A DNA stretch of 64,000 bases, from contig OY970824.1 of NCBI GenBank assembly GCA_963853835.1, forward strand, positions 69,884,372 to 69,948,371. The letters are read 5' to 3'. The notes under the pieces are model-generated. The model had not been told where the DNA came from. It made no database searches and was given only the letters and a program-made list of their open reading frames with translations. Shown here piece by piece: positions 59,257-64,000 of the stretch. This DNA comes from Calendula officinalis (Eukaryota > Streptophyta > Magnoliopsida > Asterales > Asteraceae). Position 1 is the first letter of the stretch. The number at the start of each line of letters is the position of its first letter. The translations under genes were made by a program, and so were the position numbers.

Positions 59257-61099
59257 TATTGAGAACTCTGATTTCAAAAAGAACTCAGAGAACTCTTATT
59301 GACCAATCAGAATTTAGTAAATTAATTTTGATTTATTTAATTCATATTAATTATTCAGGGGTATTTACGACATTTTACAGAAAAAAAATTATTTCCTATT
59401 TTGAAAATTTCCTAAAATCTAGGAATTATTTTTATATATTTATTGTTATTTTCTCTAACCGGTTGTGCATATATGTATTTTTTGGTATTAGTTTTTAATG
59501 TATGTTGTGCATATATGTCGAGACAGTAATACATATATTTTATTTTTCTAGCAATTAATGTTATTTTCAGTAATTAATGTGCATCAATGTTATAAACTAG
59601 TTGAGCATATGTGTTTGAGATAACATGGATATATCAGTTCGTAAAGTCGAAACGGGTTTACCGATAACATATATGTAACAGGAAAACATCAATGTATAAA
59701 AATTGCAAGAATAATATGTACACGTACATCCAAACAATAACTGAACACATATGCAAAGAAAAAGAAACTGAAAAACAAGTATGTCCCAAAGCTAACGGCA
59801 TCTGGTAGTTTTCCCTTATCCATACTTGTATTTGATTAATTCAGCAGTTTGCTGGACATAATACATAAGTGATAGAAGGATTCCGCCATCCACTCCTTTT
59901 CATCCCTCTAATTCTTGCATTAGATTGCAAAAGTCTAATCTTAATATTCTCCCTGTACAAAATAATAACACAGACAATTAATATGAAATCTAAATAATGA
60001 TTTACTAATTTTAATATGTTATACGATAGTTCAATTTTGAATTTGAACTTTCATGAATTTAACTATATAATTTAGTAGAATCAAATGTATTAAATAAATT
60101 GATAACTACACTAGTAAAATAAAATAGTAATACGATCCAAATAAAGTATGATTTTATTCATTTTACACTATATTTAAATATTTAACTATTAACTAGAAGG
60201 AGCTGATCAGATGTTACCTGAATGGATCTCCATGTGAAGGAGCCCAAAATGCATATGCAATATTTTCTCGAAGCGAGCTATTTTTCCCATGGACTTGCTG
60301 GTGGTCATAGTTGCCTTTCTCCAAATCTCTTGTTGTTTCTACTCTGACATGATTTCAGATCTAATTCAAGAAATTGCTAAGTAATAACCATTTTATATAA
60401 AGCTAAAAAGTGTCAAATAACTAACCATTTTATTAGTCTCCGGGATCTCGCCGCACACAGATCGAAAAGCAAGCCACCGTACATGAAGATCGCAACCGGT
60501 CGTCCAAACTTCTTTATGTGTTAGGGGAGACGGCGGTTGGCGGTTCTTCTTCTTGAAATCGCCGCCGATCTTGAACCAACCGGAACCCAAATCTTCTCGT
60601 TATTTTCTGGCCGACGCATATACGTTTTTGAAACTTGAAACCGTCGATTTAATAACCCTAAATTCCTTTAAATTACCTGATCCGAATCATCACTGAATCG
60701 ATAGGCGGCTGGTGGCCGGATTCGGTGGTCATCGGATTTGGTTTGGGGGCGGTTGCTGGTGGCACAAAAGGCTAAGATAAAAAATGGTTTATGAACCCTA
60801 AAACAAGAAGGCACGTATGTGAGAAGAAAAATGGTTTCACAAAGTCTCGAGAGATAAACTTGGTTTAAATTGGAGAAAGGGACGTTTTTTTTAGGGAAAT
60901 ACGGTTTTTTCTCTCTTTTTCTTATCGGTGTAGTTACGATTTTACCCTTTTCATTTAAGTATTACCAAAAATATAATATATTTTATTTACAAAATTTTCA
61001 AATTAATCTTAACCATTGAATTTGATTTTGATGGACAAGATTGCTTAATAAATAGTTCTCAGAGTTCTTTTTGAAATCAGGGTTCTCAATATAACTCTA

Positions 61100-61102
<3 letters not shown>
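59253..61102. mobile_element. Long-TIR element delta inserted in (TA)n
   Basis: Ends GTTATATTGAGAACTCTGATT and complement GTGTAGAGTTATATTGAGAACC, then TTTCAAAAAGAACTC in both. The minus strand has exon-like pieces: 60590-60411 (begins MGSGWFKIGGDFKKKNRQPP), about 60355-60221 (ends NIAYAFWAPSHGDPF then GT), and about 59953-59840 after TTGTACAG. They could be a captured or chimeric gene; I do not recognise the protein. Confidence 0.78.
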
Positions 61103-61162
<60 letters not shown>

Positions 61163-61166
<4 letters not shown>

Positions 61167-61910
61167 AAATAACAAAAATATGGGTGTTTGAATTTTGCTT
61201 CAAACAGTCGAAATTTTGACCACATGTTTCGACAAATACAATGGGTGAGGGTGTATTCGGATTTTAAGTTTGGTTGGATGTTAATTGTGGGGGGAGTAAG
61301 AAAACATATTTTGTGCAAAAAATAAAAAAATATATGGTATGTATTTACAGATGCAAAATAACAAAAGTATGGGTTGTTTGAATGTTGCTTCAAACGGTCA
61401 AAATTTTCACCCATGTTGATATAGTACTTGTATGCGGTAAATCCAATGGGCGAGGGTGTATTTGGATTTGAGGTTTGATTGGGTATTAATGGGGTGGGTG
61501 GGTGTTCTCTTTTGCTCCATTTTGCTAAAAGGAGGAGAAGAAAAAAATGCTTTGTGCAAAAAATCAAATGATATATGGCATGTATTTATAGATCAAAATA
61601 ACGAAAATACGGGGTTTTGAATTTTGCTTCAAACGGTCGAAATATCGACCGCATTAATATTTCCTTGTAAGCCACAACCAACGGGTGAGGGTCTATTTGA
61701 ATTTGAGGTTTGTTTGAGTCTCAATTGGGGGGGGGGGGGGGGGGGGGGGGGGGTTGGGGGTTGTTTTGCTCCGTTTTGCTAAATAAAGATAAAGGTAAAA
61801 TATTTTGTGCAAAAAAATCAATAATATATGGTATGTATTAATAGATGCAAAATTACGAAAATAATGGGTGTTTGTATTTTGCTTTAAACGGTCGAAATTT
61901 TGACAGTTCC
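61163..61910 (+). repeat. Tandem array of 190-255 bp units
   Basis: Units start GCAAAATAACAAAAATATGGG at 61164, 61353, about 61593 and about 61846. Each contains CTTCAAACGGTC.AAATTTTGAC, GGTGAGGGTGTATT and TTTTGTGCAAAAAAT blocks. Three and a half copies, diverged. It abuts a (TA)30 run on the left. Confidence 0.85.
61727..61753 (+). repeat. 27-base poly(G) tract
   Basis: Uninterrupted G run inside the third unit of the tandem array; in the first two units the same place has GTGGGGGGAG and GGGGTGGGTGGG. Confidence 0.95.
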
Positions 61911-62002
61911 AAACGGTCCTGTACTTCACGTGCTTCTTCGTGCCCATGACGCTAGCCTCACCATGAAAAGGATACATTGTCAGTGTGTGTGGAGGAGGGG
62001 GG

Positions 62003-63695
62003 GTAACACTCTATAATTTTAAGTAATTAAATATTATTTAATTAATTAATTTATAGGAAATAATATTTATAGTGTTTTGCTAATGACAGCCTTTAGGGCT
62101 GTCAATAACATGCATTAAAATGTTGTATTTTTATTACCGGGTGAGGGATACCTAAAATGCAGGAGGTGGTTGTTGATTAATTTACAAGTTTTAATGCGTT
62201 TATAAGGGCTGTCATTAGCAAAACCCTATAAATATTATTTATTTTTAGACGGTTTAATTAATTAGCAACTGAGAATGCATAGTAGGCTTATACGACATGA
62301 AATCTTAATCGTCGGTAGGGTTTAATGGGTAATTATCCATGTGTAATCGAGTCGGGCTTGGTCGGGTGGGCCAAGGTGGGGAGACTCCAGCCTCCCCTTC
62401 GTTCGTTCGTCAGAATCCATGAAAAAGCAAGCAACTAGGCTCGCCAATTAATTAAGAAAGCTAGCAGAGGGTGAATTAATTTAAGCTAGCAAACATGCTG
62501 ATGAATTAATTAAGCAACCAGACACCCATGTGATTTTTGTTCGTTTCTCGTTTTCAATCGATTCCAAGCCGAGATTGAAGAACCCGTAAACATGTGGTTA
62601 GAAGTCTCGTTGATTCTCGAGAGATTCGTGTGTCGGGTTGTGTCGAGATTTTCGTTCATAATGTTTATACTTTCTGGCAGAATCTCTAGCCCGCCTTGAG
62701 AGCCGTTTTTAAAAGTCTTAGAGTCCGTTTTGAGGGAAGGTCGTCTCACAAAGAATCGTGTCTTTCCGAGTCTACTTTTAAGAAAGTCCGATCACTCGTC
62801 AATCGGGTTCATGATTAGAAAGTAATGAGCCAAATAATGGGATGGTGTCAAACAGATTAGCTGGGCGAGTAATTTGTATTGTGACACGTTTTCGGGACCT
62901 TTAGGGTCGAATTAGAGAAGGGGCTTCTCATATTTATTTGTCCCTCTCTGATCCTAGTTTCTAGAAAGTCCAGGCTCGATGTATTCGGGGTTACGGTTTG
63001 GAAGTTACGGGCAGAACGATGGACTGAGGTCCAGAAACGCATATTCTATTTGAAGGCGTTTAGTTGCATTCGATGGAAATAGTTTTGATAGTCGTACATT
63101 TAAATGTTAATATATAGGATATAAATCGTCTCGGGAAGGTGTTTAGTCAATTTGAGGACTAATGGTTGCTAGCAAAACTAAGGCAAGTTCATCCCCATAT
63201 ACATTAGTAGCTTACCAAAGTTTTTGTGATTTGTATTATGTGCTATGTTTAATTGTTATGATGATTATTGATATGTGTGCATGTCATGTGATTTGGTTAT
63301 GCATTGTTGATGATGATACTATGTCATAACGTTGATGTGTGCATGTCATGTGATTTGGTTATGCGTTGTTTATGATTTAATATGTGTGTTGACTATAAAC
63401 TGATGTGGCGCTCTCCTTCCTAGCCAAGTGTGGATACGTGACACTTGAGACACCTAGAGGACGGGTGTTAAAGAGTATCGGAGTGTATGAGTTGCATTGA
63501 GACTGGGTCGAGAAGACCACCATACATAATAATAACTTAAACTAAAGTATGTGTGCAATATGTGGTTGTGTATGTGTCATAAAAAATGAAGGTATGATGT
63601 ATATGTCTAGAGTCACTAAACATTAACTTACCCGAACTTTCTCTCATATGCAGGTAATAATAAAGAAGACAAGGAGAAGACTGAAATGTGACATC
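62003..63695 (+). mobile_element. Possible degenerate gypsy LTR
   Basis: Begins GGTAACACTCTATAATTTT and ends near ATGTGACATCTG. It contains an LTR-like TTTCGTTCATAATGTTTATAC block (62650) comparable to one in solo LTR C, AACTAAGGCAAGTTC (63180) and ATATGCAGGTAATAA (63648), which resemble the splice-like signals of LTRs A-C. No target duplication, PBS or coding found, so this is tentative. Confidence 0.35.
62072..62226. mobile_element. Mutator-type MITE, GGGTTTTG family, copy 4
   Basis: Ends GTGTTTTGCTAATGACAGCC and GGGCTGTCATTAGCAAAACCC. The flanking AT-rich sequence is inverted-repeat-like (AATATTTATA versus TATAAATATT) rather than a clean 9-bp duplication. It contains a TACCGGGTGAGGGATACC segment. 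Confidence 0.7.
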
Positions 63696-64000
63696 TGACT
63701 TTGGTTTTGTGATTGGATTTGCAATAGATTATTATTTCCGTACTTTTAAAAAATTAACGTCTATATAACTCAGTTTAATAATACAAACGGTTTTCTTTTT
63801 GTACAGGATTTTAAGTATTGACATCCTTTCAGGCAAAATCAACAGCCAAAATATAAACATCACTGCAGCTGATAAATTTCAAGGTTTGTAAGTACTATTA
63901 CTTTTTATAATTTCAGTTTTGTTTCAAGTTTTAGTTATTGCATATGTGCCAGCTGTTTGATGTTCAGTTAGTTCTAATTAGTAATTTGCATATACATTTA
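63696..64000. other. No gene seen
   Basis: T-rich sequence to the right edge. A TTTTGTACAG acceptor-like string at 63799-63808 is the only splice-like signal, and no coding follows that I can identify. Confidence 0.4.

Noticed and set aside
61097..61567. 156-codon minus-strand frame
   Set aside because: Its end is translated (TA)n microsatellite and the rest is the tandem array. No protein features.
62510..63042. Two minus-strand frames as genes
   Set aside because: No domain, and they fall inside a probable degenerate LTR.

Overview
This window is plant nuclear DNA, most likely from a eudicot. The evidence is the intron-bearing plant genes (KDEL receptor, X8/PDCB-like protein, DREB-type ERF, ARID-HMG protein), the chromovirus gypsy elements primed by tRNA-iMet, and the Stowaway, Mutator, hAT, Harbinger and Helitron elements. 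Asteraceae is my guess from the general look of the repeats; the sequence does not prove it. There are no bacterial features. About 80 percent of the window is recognisable mobile DNA or its remains, so most open frames here are not host genes.

Layout. 1-850: 5' end of an ERD2 gene (minus) that runs off the left edge. 950-3600: Stowaway and Mutator MITEs, one nested pair, and a 244-bp tandem duplication. 3756-13025: a complete, young Tekay/Del-type chromovirus (element A, plus strand) with 5-bp target duplication TATAG. 13316-16088: an X8-domain, GPI-anchored protein gene (minus) with three transposons in one intron and a stop codon in its signal peptide. 16150-18737: a duplicated SINE-like unit and a gypsy solo LTR (C). 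19971-21293: a long-TIR Mutator-like element. 24443-33102: a hAT element split by a second, damaged chromovirus (B, minus strand). 33354-39766: a Stowaway MITE split by a 6.1-kb autonomous-type MULE whose transposase and second gene are both broken and whose non-coding DNA is filled with ATGCAAAT-type octamers. 42058-42987: an intact DREB A-6/ERF061-like transcription factor. 43326-45530: a probable Helitron. 46213-49457: a seven-exon ARID-HMG-box gene (minus). 49681-52153: two hAT-type elements packed with short motif arrays. 52785-61162: four long-TIR elements strung end to end, each separated from the next by a (TA)n tract. 61163-64000: a local tandem array and a probable degenerate LTR.

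The four host genes are functionally unrelated: ER retrieval, callose-binding wall protein, transcription factor and chromatin protein. They sit as islands between transposons. The most notable non-gene signals are: (1) a two-intron leader with a 61-83 bp middle exon ending AAG/GTGAGT, shared by the LTRs of three gypsy families; (2) CpG-rich palindromic arrays in the same three LTRs, one of which has flipped as an exact 98-bp inversion; (3) the octamer-filled MULE; (4) the (TA)n-linked chain of elements whose TIRs share AGAAC motifs.
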